A stretch of 64,000 bases of DNA, taken from contig NW_002060945.1 of assembly GCF_000150275.1 (NCBI RefSeq), forward strand, positions 5,322,123-5,386,122, given 5' to 3'. The notes under the pieces were generated by a model, which saw only the letters and a program-made list of their open reading frames with translations, had not been told where the DNA came from and did no database searches. A program made the translations under genes and the position numbers. Below are positions 1 through 13,119 of the stretch, piece after piece. Every line of letters starts with the position of its first letter. The first letter of the stretch is position 1. The DNA is from Trichoplax adhaerens. Its lineage: Eukaryota; Placozoa; Uniplacotomia; Trichoplacea; Trichoplacidae.

Positions 1-3000
1 AATCTGTCGTTTGGTTTGATAGCAATTTTCATGATAGCCATATACAGCTTAAATCAACGATAGCATGCTATAGTGATAGCTTCGCAGAAGAACACAGAAG
101 GCCATAAATAATTAAATTGGATTGAATTACTAGACATTCAAGTAGTTTGAATAAAATTAATCTCCAATAGCACAAGAATTGTAATAGTGCTTACTTTTAT
201 ACATCAAAGTGATTATTAAAATTTAGTTTAAAATCGCTCCTGAGTAATATCACACTATACTTATTTTTATTATAGTCATTTTCAAAATTAATATCTGTTA
301 TATTTTCTAACCCTTTTGCCTGAAAATAATTATATCATTGCACATGACATCATAAAGTACTAAAGTAAGTCTGTTAGCAGTATTGCAAAAAGCTACCATG
401 GTAAAGGTAAAAAAATACGTAGGAGGAGCCGATATATAATTAATTGAAAAGATAGACGAAGAATACGCGTATATCACATATATAGGAACAATTGAAATAG
501 TTCTCCTTTATAGCAATCTACTTTCATTTTAGTATCCTCTCATCATTACGTAGTTGCTCTTACTTCGTATTGACCATTGCATCATTGGAAGACAAGGAAT
601 ATAGTCGTCATTCAGTGAGTAAATACTAAGTATGGCAATATTGAAAACGTGACTGCACTTCCAATAGAGTACAAGACACTGTCTGCTTTCATCAATACTA
701 AAGCATAGGCTGGAAATTGATGAATACAATCTACTAGACGGTTAGTAAATGGCGCTATTTTGTTCCGCGATACTCATCATTTCATTCATTCTTGTCTCAT
801 TGATGTCAATCATTTCTTTCATTAAAAACTATACTGTTACTTTCAGTTAAAGCCAATCCGTTTAGTATCGATAATGATTGCTTTTTAGCAAAATATAAAT
901 AATAGCCCAGGCATGAGCCATTTTGAATAGGAACATCCATTGAAAAGCAGCTTATCGGCAGTATACAATTACAGTATTGGGTCAAAATTTTAGCGAGTAA
1001 TAATTAATTTATGATTCATTATGGCCTTACTGTTTGTTTAGCTCTTAACCTATAACGTGAATTATTATGAATTCTGATAGTAATGCACCAAAATTACTGG
1101 GTTGAAGAAATAGGGTAGATTTAATGTTACTATTCAGTAAAAATGTCCACGATATCATCTTGATAGCTGTTAATATTATATGCAAATGAATTAATAAGAA
1201 ATAAACTTTAATAAATAGGATGTCAAAGGCCAAATTAGAATGACTACAAAGAAATAATAAATATCGGTCTAATATTGCACTAAAATAAGAGTTAAATACT
1301 TTTACTGTAGTATAGTAAATCAGATCCAATATTTTATGAAATTTCTGCTAGGACAAGCACTATTTCTGAAATCTCTTATTCTAATGCAGTAAGCATTTGC
1401 TATTTCAGTGTACGAGCAAGATTGATAAGATCGAATTATGAAATCAGTGGTTGGAACACTGGACACTGTATCATTGATTAGTTCAATATTCATCTAGCTT
1501 GATATACTAGGTTAAGCATTTACTCTCCAAGTCTTTTTAACCTTACGTTTGTGTTTTCAAACTTTTACAACCAACTAATAACCATACATCACACAAGGAC
1601 TACTAGAATCGAGTGATAAATATATAGTTGATGAATAGTCTCCATTTCGTAATTAAATCTTTCCATTTAATCGGGAACAATCGATCAAAATATTATTATT
1701 AAGTCTCACTACATGTAGACTCCAATGATAGGCATACCCTAGAATGCCATTAATAGGATTGGTAGCACTCTGTTGCTGCTTTCAACACTGCTACAGCAAT
1801 GTAGCCAAAACACAACATCAGCGATGATATATTGTACGTAGAGATTTAATATCAACTCTGAAATATGACATTCAACTTGTCTAGTAGAATTTCTCGATAG
1901 AGATTAGCCTAGACGTATATCACTAATTTCAGAGTAATTTACCGTATAGCTGGGCAAGAACTGGCTTAGTAGCATCTACTGATGAATTTTATCCCTTGTA
2001 GAGTTAAAAAGTAAATACCAGCAACAACATACGTATTTATCCCCTATTCTATCTATATAATTCATAATTTCCATTACCCTTCGAGTAGATTTCTAACTCT
2101 AAAAAAAATTTATGACAGAGCAATCACTAGATCGCATGATTTAATAACGGACTTTATCGCTAGGTAGAAGTTCAAAAAAATAATTAGCAGCAATAAAATA
2201 CGAGATCTTCTGACATATCCTATCTGAGATACACGTAGCACAGTATGTTAAGCTTGGCTGACAAAATCTTTCCATGTCTATTACTCTACCTATCCATTTC
2301 TAATTCTAGAAGTAACTTATAACCATAACAGGCCAATAACTGGATTGGTAAGATTGAGTGATCAACTGTACTAGTAGAGCTAACATCTTTAAAAAAATCA
2401 ATATCACCGACGATGATTAATAATTAATTAATTAATATAATTAATATCAAGAGTTAGGTATACAGTAAGCTAGTCTATCAGCACTCTACTATTTAGTTCG
2501 TGAGCATACTGTACATGGTAATAAGAGTTGTCTATCTTTATCTACTGTATATTTTAATATTCTAGGTCTACATTTCATTTTAAGATACTTTATGAACTCT
2601 GATCACCCTAGGCTAAACACATTGAAGTCCTATCGATCGTTGCAATAGCAATATAAAAATTCGAAATATTTGATGCTGTCGGATTAATGTCATCCGGCAT
2701 CATTTTCATGCTTAATCAATAGCCAAAGTTAGCCTATATAAAAATGGATCCGTCCAATACTGACCCATGACATATTATAAGAAAATAACATAGGCAGTAA
2801 ATTGTAATGGATCGATAGGGAAGACTATCCATTTTACCCTATCCCCCCTATTTAAAACGCCCCCAGTTTACAGGCATCCAACGCATGATTCTTCCATCGG
2901 CAATCTACTACCGTTAAGTCTTTTAATTTGGCGTTTTTAACGTCGATTCAACTACTGCTATAGAATAGTAAAGATAGAATCCTATCTAAAAGAAAGATTT

Positions 3001-4260
3001 CCTTTGCTAATACCTAGCTATAAATCTAATTTTTACAATACGAGTCTATTCCATATCATTCTAAAGGATACCGTTTATCAGGTACGTTGGCACCTTTCAT
3101 CTTGATGCTTATGCTAGTCTAGCCATGATTGTATAAGTTGCGATCATAGACACAGTAAAAGAGAGGAAGGAGATCGTAATTTATTTCTATCACCTATTAA
3201 CCATCATTGGCTGATTTTATTTGTAAAGTATACTATGGCTGATCCATCTAGTATGGGGTATAGTGTGTATTTACAATATGCGATTATCAATATGAAAAAA
3301 ATTGGATAACAATTCATTACTGTTACCTATTAACCATCGCTGATTGATCCTATACTATGCACAATACAGCTGATCATCTTATCAGAATATAAAATTGTAT
3401 GAAAACAGTTTCTACGAGTAGATCGATTATTCTAATTTCCAACAATTATCATGGTTGCTGCCTCCGTACTAATTGTTAGCGACCAAAATTTCGATTGGAT
3501 TAATCATGTCGATGTTAATTTTTGAATGGATAAATGTATAAGGTTTCTGTGGATATCGATTGACCTTAGCTACGTATACAGCCTATTCTATTCATTTTAG
3601 GGAGTATATTTACTTTAGAAGTATGATAGTAGCCATTCTAGTGATCAATAATTTCCTTGTTTAGTCGTATAAAATAAATGTCCACTTTTTAAAAGTGAAA
3701 TAGATTGACCTTGGTTCAGGTGTACTATTTCCATCCATGATGATGATGATGTCATTCCAGGTCAGCAAATTGTAAAATGATCTACTCAAGTCCTACCTCT
3801 ATTCTCTATTACAGTATGAGAGAAATGTTTTCTGTCTATCTACGGTTATCAACGACTAGTCTCTACGTCTATCCAAAGATACAAAATCCTATCCTATAAT
3901 TGTACTATATATAGGAGCTATTCTTGCATTGATTGTACGGTAGATTAATGAATTGATCATCCTATTCCATTCTCAATAATTTATTAATCTGCTATCTATC
4001 TTGCAGCCATGACTGCCAATAATCTTAGCTATCCATCATGTCTTCATCATCAAGTTATTGAACTACACACAAAATCAACTCTTATGATACTTCAATATGT
4101 GAAAGAGAGATGGATAGAAAGAGAAAGGATGGATTATGGTTAAAATTGCATGCATTAGTATTCCTTGATGAAGCTGAACACTATAACAGAGAGAAAGATT
4201 TGGGGGACTACACGAGCTGTCTTCCATTCTAATTATTATTATTATGCAAGCTCGACTCAC
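1..4260. other. Noncoding stretch left of the importin-11 exon
   Basis: I see no convincing exon on either strand. If the importin-11 exon at 4261 belongs to a live gene, this stretch is its first intron, because later exons should lie here or beyond the left edge. The block near 3180-3265 is partly repeated near 3320-3400 (shared words such as 'ctattaaccatc' and 'ctgatc'), so it may hold a degenerate duplication. The rest is low-complexity AT-rich DNA. Confidence 0.5.
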
Positions 4261-4398
4261 CTGTAACGATAGATAAAAGTGACGATGGGTCTCCCATGAT
4301 TTCAACAGTTGTTCAGCTCTTTTTAAATTTGCAGTTGATTGACTAGTAGCTTGTGCTAAAGTATCAATAATGCTTTCAAGACCAAAGTTCTCTGCCAT
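4261..4398 (-). CDS. IPO11: Importin-11 (importin-beta family), first coding exon only
   Basis: This exon encodes the first 46 residues of an importin-11-like karyopherin, a nuclear import receptor that in animals carries cargo such as ubiquitin-conjugating enzymes and ribosomal protein L12. The start is the ATG at 4396-4398 and the exon ends exactly at a strong donor, CAG|GTGAGT. The visible motif 'LAQATSQSTANLKRAEQLLK' followed by 'SWETHRHFYLSL' matches the family N-terminus, where a short helix precedes the RanGTP-binding importin-beta N-terminal domain. No second exon was found in the 4.2 kb to the left, so either the first intron is very long or the exon is orphaned. SFR1 lies divergently on the other side. 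The identity of the exon is fairly sure; whether the gene is intact is not known. Confidence 0.7.
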
Positions 4399-5565
4399 CG
4401 CGACGAAGGCATGAACAATTTTGCAAGGAAGAAAAAATTGCTGCAACTACTCTTAGCTGCTCGATCTCCCACTCTCGTCCTGTCTCAAGCTAGACAACCC
4501 TGGGCGGGGGCAGATTGGTCCTTTTCTACCCTCTCCAGCCCAGTCTATACAATGTGGCAATGTTGAAGATGACTGTGTCTGTTATCACTCAAGATAACAC
4601 TTGTACGATACAGTACCCTAACTTAAGGCAAATGAAAACACGTTTTCAACTCGTACTGTACCGTACCGTATCGATCCGGGCCGTGCCGGTAATGGGCCGT
4701 ACTAGACTCGAGTGATTCACCTGCACGCTTCCCACATTCCAGGTCACAGATGGACGGACTAGGATGAAGAAAGTCGGAGAGACTTGCTAATCTTGGACCA
4801 ACTTTACCTCAATGATATTGATCTAAGCCATCCTGTAGATATTATTCTATATACCTGTATTTGATCTATATTATAACCAGGCACTTGTAAGATTGAATTC
4901 TCTTCCAATTTTCTCCTAGAGAAATCCCTGATATACCCGTATATTAAGTTACAGTGATGAGTAAAAAGTAACAAGGGCAAATCGAGTACGCGAGGTATCT
5001 GATGGCAGACACTTGCAAACCTCGACATCAATAAATGTACTGCATAGGAAATAACGACAGTACTGTATTGTACTGTACTAGGGATTCCTCAAGGTTTAGT
5101 AGTCTCTGACCGTATTCTACAAAGTATATACTGTATATTTACTAGACTACTTCTTACTAAAGTGGCGGACTTGACAGTTAAATGGAAAGACAGACAAGCA
5201 ATGGCCGCTTACCATACTGAAAATGACGAGCTGACTATGTTACTGGTCACTTCAATTGAATCGTATGCCTGAAACAATACACTATACTGTCGACGATTGG
5301 CACACGTAGACTCAGACCTGAAGGTATGCAAAATCTGCTGAGTATGCGCAGACGTCTACCACATCGTTTTCGGGTCTCCACTCTAGTGGACCGTATTGAA
5401 CTACTCGGTCAAGACGTTATGACATAGGAGTTACCGCTGGGTTGGTTTTGTGCAGTGCGGTGCACACTTCTAGTGGTAGAGTATAGTAGAATGACTAGAA
5501 AATGATTAGCCTGCCAATTTGGCTCACTGAGCAATCACTTGACAGTCCTGCTCTCTTATGCAACC
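4399..5565. promoter_or_regulatory. Shared upstream region of IPO11 (-) and SFR1 (+)
   Basis: This gap separates two divergent start codons and is less AT-rich than the DNA around it, which fits a bidirectional promoter. It holds copies of the GTAC/TACTGTAC word (4630-4675 and 5055-5085) and a YY1-like CAATGGCCGC near 5199. I see no TATA box at a convincing distance from either start. The promoter role is inferred from position only. Confidence 0.4.
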
Positions 5566-7094
5566 ATGGAATCCATGGATACAGAAGATTTAAAAGCTAA
5601 ATTACTGCAAATTTTCCAAGATAATTCTATACTAACTTGTGACAGTATTGTACAAGCTTTAAAGGACAAGAAATTTCACTGGAACTCCAGTCTACTTCAA
5701 GTCAGTACTACCAATGATTAATAAATATTAAAATATTTACGATATAACTCAATACAGCAAGACGGTTTGAATGAATTGCTAACTTATTTACTCATTTTGA
5801 TTAGTCACATCTCTTGCATGATACAGTATACTTATTTATTTATACTTGTATATAATATATATAATGATTCTAGAGGTAGTTGAGCGCAATAAATCTTGAT
5901 GTATTTGCATACCAATTTACTCGTAGTTGTAGCTAGACCATGCAGATATTAAAACTCCTAGAATGTCATATACCGTAGATTGATACTGCTCATCTTAACA
6001 TAATTACAGTAATAGATATCTTTCTCCGTCTTCTTTAAATCGAGAAGGAGAAATAAAGTATTGTTGAGTAATCCGTGAAATTATAACAAGGGAAACAAAA
6101 TGATTTGTCGACTAGTTTCAATTGTAGCCCTTGTAATCGATTTATCATCATCGTTTACTATATGCTATACTCGTACTGCATTACAGGTATCTCTTCAACA
6201 GTTAGTGGATAGTAAGCAAGTCTATGTCAAAGTTATCCATCAAGGCTCACAAGAAGACCAAAAAATCTATTACAGAAAACCAACTCCTAACCAGGCTAAT
6301 TGGCAATCATCGTCCAGTCAAAAAAAAAATAATCCTGATGCTAGTGCTGTCAATTCATCCAAGAAACGACGAAGTATAGGCTTAGCCCCAGCAAACCGTA
6401 AGAAATTTTCCTCACCATTATTAAAAAAATCCTCAGGTACTGTCTCCAACCATGCTAGCAAATCGTCCACAGATACAACTGAATATCATCATACAACTCC
6501 TGCTACTTCATCAACTGAGGTAGACACTTTCAAGATGGATAAAGAAAACGTCCCCGAATCAGAAAAGTGTCAAGTACAAGATTTGCTTCAATCCAAAGCT
6601 AAGTTACTTCAGATTATCCAAGAGAAAGAAGATAAACTAAGAAAGTTAAAATTGGTAAAAATGTATCACACCAAGGTAATCAAAAATTCTACCGTAGAAA
6701 CCATTGAGACAAAGACATATCAATTTAGATAGATTGTATGTATTTTGTCAAAAAATGATTGGGAAAGATTCATGTAAAATATAAACTGCATTCATTTTTA
6801 CTCTCACTAGCCCATAGTGAATATAACAAGTGTTGTTTTACATTTTATTCAATTTTACACTGATTTTTACATGGTAAAACTACTAAAGTTCTGCTTCTAC
6901 AAAATCTTCAGACTAATTTAGATGATCTAGATCAGCTAATTCTCAAGTGGAGAAGTATTAGTCAAGATGTTGCTCAGCAACTCCATGAAAAAATTCAAAT
7001 TGAACCTCGCCCCACTATGGCTCAATTTTTAGATGCCTACCATATTGATCGCAACCTTATCCAATACTCGGCCGATGACGAAGCCTTTGTCTAA
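5566..7094 (+). CDS. SFR1: SFR1/MEI5-like Swi5-dependent recombination repair protein
   Basis: Three exons (5566-5700, 6187-6675, 6912-7094) give 268 aa. The start is the ATG in ACCATGG at 5566. The C-terminal part, about residues 175-268, is diagnostic: a coiled coil with 'KEDKLRKLKLVKMYHTK', then 'LDQLILKWRSISQDVAQQL', and an acidic end 'SADDEAFV'. This is the Swi5-binding region of SFR1/Mei5; the Swi5-Sfr1 complex stabilises Rad51 filaments in homologous recombination. Residues 75-160 are Ser/Lys-rich and look disordered. Residues 5-75 ('TEDLKAKLLQIFQDN' through 'QKIYYRK') resemble a small winged-helix fold split by intron 1; I do not recall this from vertebrate SFR1, so it is reported separately. 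The donor of intron 1 (CAA|GTCAGT) is weak. The gene converges with IDH3A. Confidence 0.8.
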
Positions 7095-8603
7095 ATTTAA
7101 ACCTATTATATGGGCGTCAATATTTTGTTTATTTATAGTAAGAAAATTGCATTGCCTCTAGGCAGGATAACTGTCCTCGGTTACACCTCTGAATTACAAA
7201 TATCGGTACTATTACCATTCAATTGAACAGTTTATTATTTACGAATTAACTGTATGTAAAATATGCATGCACTGTAATGTAATAGTGTTTTGATGCTGGA
7301 GTACAGTTTACATTATATATTATTTTAGTAATGGTTCGGTCTAACTGATCCTTGTTACAAAGCAATGAAATACTCATAGGCATGTAAAAGAATAGAATTA
7401 AGAGTTGTTTATTCAAATAATGAAATTTATTTAAATCATCGATGCCTATGAAACTATAGTATTCGTTGGTATAAGTTATCAATTTAGTGGATATTAATTT
7501 TAAATTTAAAATATGATACAGTCGTGTAAGTCGTTGTATTCAAGAAAATTATTGTGTAATGACTATACGCGTATATTACTTTTCTGGTAGTACGATGACA
7601 AGATTTTGTACATTTTTTTACAGATATTCGAAGCGTATTGAAAGAATCGATGAATTTTGGTTTAAATTAGCTTTGTTACTAACTTTAAATTAAAATACTA
7701 GATGGATCTATCAACTATATCGAATCTTGTATTATTTTATGCCAATTGACAAGTTACAGCTGGTAATAAACATAAAAATATGCCATGTAATATATCGGAA
7801 AGTTGCATTACCGTTTCATGCAGCGTAGTTATACTCAGTAGAACATAGAATGACGGTAAATGGGCCAAAACGAGAGCAGTCATTTTACCCGAACGCACGT
7901 ACTAAGTATTCATCCTTTTTTCATAGTTTGCAACATTTTGGCCGTCTCTTAAAATACACCATAAAATCCTTGCCGTCAATCAAACCAAGATACCATGAAA
8001 GGTTACAATACGTATGATGAACTAAATCTTTATTCGAATTTGTATTATCGAAAAATAGCGGAATTATGATTCTTGTTTACCTAGCTATATTATACTTGAA
8101 GAAGGAAACTGATCTTAGTTTCATCTATCATAAGAGATAGCAAATATTGCAGTTCGTTTATTTCACTAACTGTAATATCATTAATAAAGAGTTCAGCACG
8201 TGCAAGAATAATCAGCCCCAGGTCTTGATAAACTCGACAAATACCAGGTGTAAATAAACATACTTTTGCATAATTTTATTTATTAAAAGCATGTGCTTGT
8301 TGTCACAAAATGCAAAACAAGGATAGATTGTAATGATCATTAAAATATGGCATACAGCCATCCAAAAATAGTATATTACCTAATTAAAACTATTATAACT
8401 ATGATGTACTAAATTGTAAGAACAACTAGTATCCAAGTTTCATTTAGAAGCTATATTTTGAGTTAATTTAGTATCATTATCATGTTAGCAGCAGGAAACT
8501 TGCCGATGGGGTAAATATGAATAGTTAAATCATCAAAAATGATGCAAAGTTAACCATGGTGCTAACTTATTTTTGATACAGTAGCTTGACATATATCGTA
8601 CAA
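7095..8603. other. Intergenic DNA between convergent SFR1 and IDH3A
   Basis: Neither strand shows a splice-consistent coding stretch. The DNA is AT-rich and should contain both 3' UTRs. No clear AATAAA lies close behind the SFR1 stop codon. Confidence 0.5.
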
Positions 8604-11600
8604 TTAAGCACTGGGATATAATCGATCGCAGATAGCCTTTGTATAACCAGAGCAGGTGCCATTACCACCCAAATCTTTTGTAAGTGCCTGTTAAAAGAAT
8701 CAGTTTTCAATTATAATTAGTATATCAACATATATCACTATTGTGCAGTACTAGCCAAAAAATACTATCACATTTAGCACTGTAGTATTAGTAGGTACCG
8801 ATCCCTCTCTTATAACATCTAAAGTAGCATTTTCGATTAAATCGGCATGGCCACGTAAGCCCATATGCCGTAACATCATAACGGCACTAAGCAACAAAGC
8901 TGTTGGGTTAGCTTTATCTTGTCCGGCAATATCTGGCGCAGTACCATGGACCTGGATTAAATTGTATAAATAGTATTTAGTATATATATATATATATACA
9001 CTCTCAGTACTAGTAATTATAATTGAGCGATAGCGTGGTATATAGAATATATTATTTTACATACGGCTTCAAAAATAGCTATCCCATCCGAACCAATATT
9101 ACCACTTGGTGTTACACCTAAACCCCCAATTAAGCCGGCACATAAATCGCTACACATAAAATATATTTTAACGTTAATCCCAATTTCAGGTTTTTATATA
9201 CTTCAATGTAATTGTCTAAGAGTTGTTGTAGTATTGATTACCTTAATATATCACCATATAAATTTGGCATAACAAGGACATCAAATCTGGATGGATCTAG
9301 TACTATCTAAAATCATACATTACGAGGCACCGTTATTACGCAATATACATCCAATAATTGTTCTGCATAATACTGTATAAGTAAGAGACTTCAGATAAGC
9401 ACAGCACATTAGGTAATTTTCCTTTACCTGCAAACACGTAGTATCCAAATATACCTCGTTGTAGTCGATATTTTTATAATTATCAGCAACTTCTCGAAAG
9501 CACTTTAAGAATAAACCATCAGACATACGCCTATAAAACAAACGTGTAGTTACCAATTTACTTTTCGCATAATATATAATTAAATATATCAAATTGGAAG
9601 TTAATACTGTAGATAGTAGTTTTAGGATATCTTGGACAACACATTAGAACAACATCAATATAAACCTGCGTTACACCATCACTATCCTCAATGTATCATA
9701 CTACAAGTAGTAGATGAATATTCACGGGTTATTAAAGAGCCTTACATTATGTTGGCTTTGTGTACAACAGTTAAGTTGCTTCTGTTGTTATCAGTTGCAT
9801 ACTGAAAGGCATATTCAGCTAGCCTAATTGAAGCTGCGCGCGTAATGAGTTTAATACTTTGTACTACACCATCAACAACCTGCAATTTTAATGTTAGCAT
9901 CATATTACAATTTATTTTTAACAGATTATATCAGCGGTAGTAAGAAAGGATAAAAAAGGGAAAAGTTACCTTATGTTCGATACCACTATATTCTCCTTCA
10001 GTATTTTCTCTTATAGTAACTAGGTCAACTCCATCATACGGTGTTTTGTAGCCTTCAATTGACTTACAAGGCCTGACATTAGCGAATAAATTAAAGGTCC
10101 TAAATAACCATTAAAGGTAGTAAATTAGTAATCGATGATAAACTAGATGGAGATGGAAGTAAAAAAATTGCAGATATGTACAAAAATGTTTATACTGTAT
10201 CTTGAATTCCTTTATCTAGCCAGATGCATTTACGATTATCAATTGCAATAATAACACCATTATCTTTACTGTAATCCAATATCCGAAATACTAATAATAT
10301 TAATGCCAAAATAGCGGATACTTTTCAACAAACATACTTTCTAAGAGTTAAATTCATGGATACATGGCCTTTTCCAATTGGAGTAGCGAGCGGGCCTATA
10401 GATACGGTAAAGAGTGTGAAATATGAATTACTCTCGTACTTCAACCCTGGAAATACAATGTCCTCTTGATCTATTAATTATGACTAGTTATCTATTTTAA
10501 TACTACTTACAGGATACAATAAATCTACTACAGTTAAAGTTTAAAATTTCAAACTTATTCACTAGAAGCACATAGTAATTAGCTTTATAGTTAATACGAG
10601 AAGACTTAATTACCTTTTAGACCAACCATATTCTTTTTAACAGACTCGAAAGCAGCCGATGGAATGACATATTTACCACTGGCCGCTTTAACAGGTGTTA
10701 CATCGACTTGATCCCATTCGATAGGAGCCTAGTAATCCAATGATTATGCACGTATTACGCATAATTTATGTATAAAGTCTTTTTAGAATCGGTCATTTAT
10801 ACTATTAATTGGTAGTCAGTCTTAGGCACCCGCATAGTAAATTCCTGCCGTATAACTAGGTAATGGGATACTTTATCAATTATTTGGGAGTACTTGTTTC
10901 ATTATATGAGTATTCCACGTTCTATATACTACATAGTTCTACATAAGTTTTGAATTGCCACGGTATAAAATCAAGTAATAGATAGGGGTATACCCCTATC
11001 CCTTATCGTTATCGTAGTGACGAAAGGTTGTCAAGAGTCAAGTAGAGTACAGATGCTGCGATTGGGTATTAATGATCATCATTGACACAAGAATTTTCGA
11101 AATTATAACGCAATAGCATCTCTTAATGAGGTATCTACTGTTAGTGAAAGGAATGCCTGATATCAACATTAACCTTTGCAGTAGCAAAAATTTCTTTGAC
11201 AGCTTCAGAAATTTCTGGACCAATGCCATCTCCAGGGATTAGAGTTACTCTTCTCACCTAAATTCATTTATAAATTTAATTTTATTAATTCCTTGCTTAG
11301 CTATTCATTTATACTCAGAATCAGTATATTTTGCAATAAAAACTTTGATTATTATTTTATCCTAGTTGATATTAGATACTAGATAGGATGTAATATTACA
11401 GTATCATGGTGTTCAATTGGCCATCGTCCTCGATTGCAATGGTTTTGGTATACTACTGTACATGCCAAGTCAACCTGTAACGGAATCATCCTTACAAGGT
11501 CGATAAGTGCTACTCTAACCTATATTTACAATGATCAGAAATGCAATTATCTAAAACTAAGTGGACACGTAGATGTCCAGTAAAGCATATTTGCACGTAT

Positions 11601-12292
11601 AGTACAGTACTGTATGTTGCTTTTACTACTTTATAAGTATACTCGTACACATGATGCCAATCATATGGACACTCTTTTGTTAATCGCTTACAAATCATTT
11701 GACATTTTCAAGATTTGTTGCTGATGTAACTACCGTACTTGAAGGGAATTGAATTCTTAGCCCAGCAATGTGTTTCATCTGACATTAATACTGTACATCA
11801 TGAGCAATATCGGCATTTTATGGCATGATTATGATAGACTGTAGTCTGGTGTCTATGCAAGATATTGCTAAACGAGACATATGTATGACCGCAAACTAGA
11901 CAATGAACACCGTGCTGTAAAATGCTCTATACTATACGGTATTATCCCATATATTGTTGAAGTAGTATAGTGAAACTTCCATCTTGGCTGCAAAATCTTG
12001 ATTTATTGGATGCACAGCTGTATTTTCAAGCCCTCCATACTATATTGTATTATCTGATAAATTGCTTTCAACGATATTGTTGAAACTTACCTCTTGGCTG
12101 CAAAATCTTTTATTTATTAGATGCTTTTGAGATTCTCTCTTTGAAAATAAAATCAATTCAGTTAGCTACAATTGGCATGAGATTTCAAGAAGTTGCCATG
12201 CTTATTTTATAGTCGATACTTACACTGACTGAGAGCAGTGATGGAACTTTTAGTAATTGTTGAACTCTACGACCGGCTCCTGTCGCCATCAT
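8604..12292 (-). CDS. IDH3A: Isocitrate dehydrogenase [NAD] subunit alpha, mitochondrial
   Basis: Eleven exons in transcript order (12224-12292, 11174-11257, 10614-10728, 10338-10395, 9970-10099, 9746-9879, 9428-9530, 9242-9306, 9065-9149, 8799-8951, 8604-8687) give 359 aa; human IDH3A is 366. The enzyme oxidises isocitrate to 2-oxoglutarate in the citric acid cycle, as the catalytic subunit of an alpha2-beta-gamma complex. Residues 1-23 are basic and hydroxylated, fitting a mitochondrial presequence. Family signatures are '[14 protein letters not shown]', '[12 protein letters not shown]', '[20 protein letters not shown]' (metal/isocitrate-binding Asp region) and '[19 protein letters not shown]'. 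'[11 protein letters not shown]' and the tail '[12 protein letters not shown]' point to alpha rather than beta or gamma. All phases join without a gap. Two adjacent ATGs start the frame, at 12292 and 12289. Confidence 0.95.
8981..8998. repeat. (TA)n microsatellite in an IDH3A intron
   Basis: A perfect run of nine TA units lies in the intron just upstream (in transcript sense) of the exon beginning at 8951. It is likely to vary in length between individuals. Confidence 0.8.
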
Positions 12293-12477
12293 TGTAGTGA
12301 CTAGATTACTAAACGAGAGGAATGACACTAGGAAAGAGTTTTTCATTGATAAAAAACCGAAGGCCGACTTTTATGCTAGTCATTTTACTATACCGAACGA
12401 CTCGAACCGTGCACTGTACTAAAGCCCTCCTCATGTCATATTGAACTTTGATTGTAGACTAATAATACAGTCTACAG

Positions 12478-12745
12478 TATAGAGGTCTGCTGTGGATTAC
12501 GAATGTACAGTGTACAGTATGGTGCGATACAGTTTACAGTACAATGCGCATACTCATACTGTACAGTACACTGTACTGTAAGTTACTGTACTGTACTGTA
12601 TAGTTAATAAATAATAATAATAATTATTATTAACTAGTCACTGTACTGTACGTCTGTACGGCTGAAACCGTTCCACTACATCCCAAAACCAATGAAGAAG
12701 GCCAGATGCCAATCTTACTATACTGTACATACATTAGACAGTTCA
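12478..12745. repeat. Cluster of GTACAGTAC/TACTGTAC words upstream of IDH3A
   Basis: Within about 270 bp the words TACAGTA, GTACAGTAC and TACTGTAC occur more than ten times, for example 'actgtactgtactgtatag' near 12584. In the middle sits an AT-rich inverted repeat at 12602-12634 (GTTAATA...TATTAAC with runs of AAT/ATT) that could form a hairpin or cruciform. The cluster lies 190-450 bp upstream of the IDH3A start codon. Its role is unknown. Confidence 0.6.
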
Positions 12746-13119
12746 GTACTGTACAGCAGGTCAATGATAAACAGTAACTACATTTGAGCGCACACGCATA
12801 TAAATAAATACAAAATGGTAGGCGTACAGAAATGCTAATTTAAGGCAGACTACCAACTCTGATAAAACACATGATAAGCATTAATTTATTAAGAAATAGA
12901 GGCTGCAATCTCATTATAATGAGCAAGACCCGTTACTGTAAGTGGAACGGGTACTTACTGCTAGGGATATTTCATACAACAATCAACCAACCGTAAATAG
13001 ACTTTCCTAATACTGAAAATGGTGATTGCACAGCTTAGTTTTTAAAATTAAAAAAATCTTACTCAACATAATCAGTATAACGCGGATGTGCATTATTACC
13101 TCCTCTAGGATTTTAACAA

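Noticed and set aside
3185-3265. Possible decayed importin-11 exon 2 on the minus strand, with an RW followed after a frame change by a YF-containing stretch
   Set aside because: It needs a frameshift, ends quickly at a stop codon, and the same block is partly repeated at 3320-3400 without the motif, so chance similarity is more likely.
4009-4143. Short plus-strand frame starting ATG ACT GCC after a TTGCAG acceptor-like site
   Set aside because: Only 44 codons, low-complexity basic end, no family signal, and antisense to a likely importin-11 intron.
4804-5031. 75-codon open frame on the minus strand
   Set aside because: No family motif and no splice context; it lies in the shared upstream region of two divergent genes.
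10200-10330. Extra IDH3A exon on the minus strand
   Set aside because: The flanking exons at 10338 and 10099 already join in phase and match the family without a gap.
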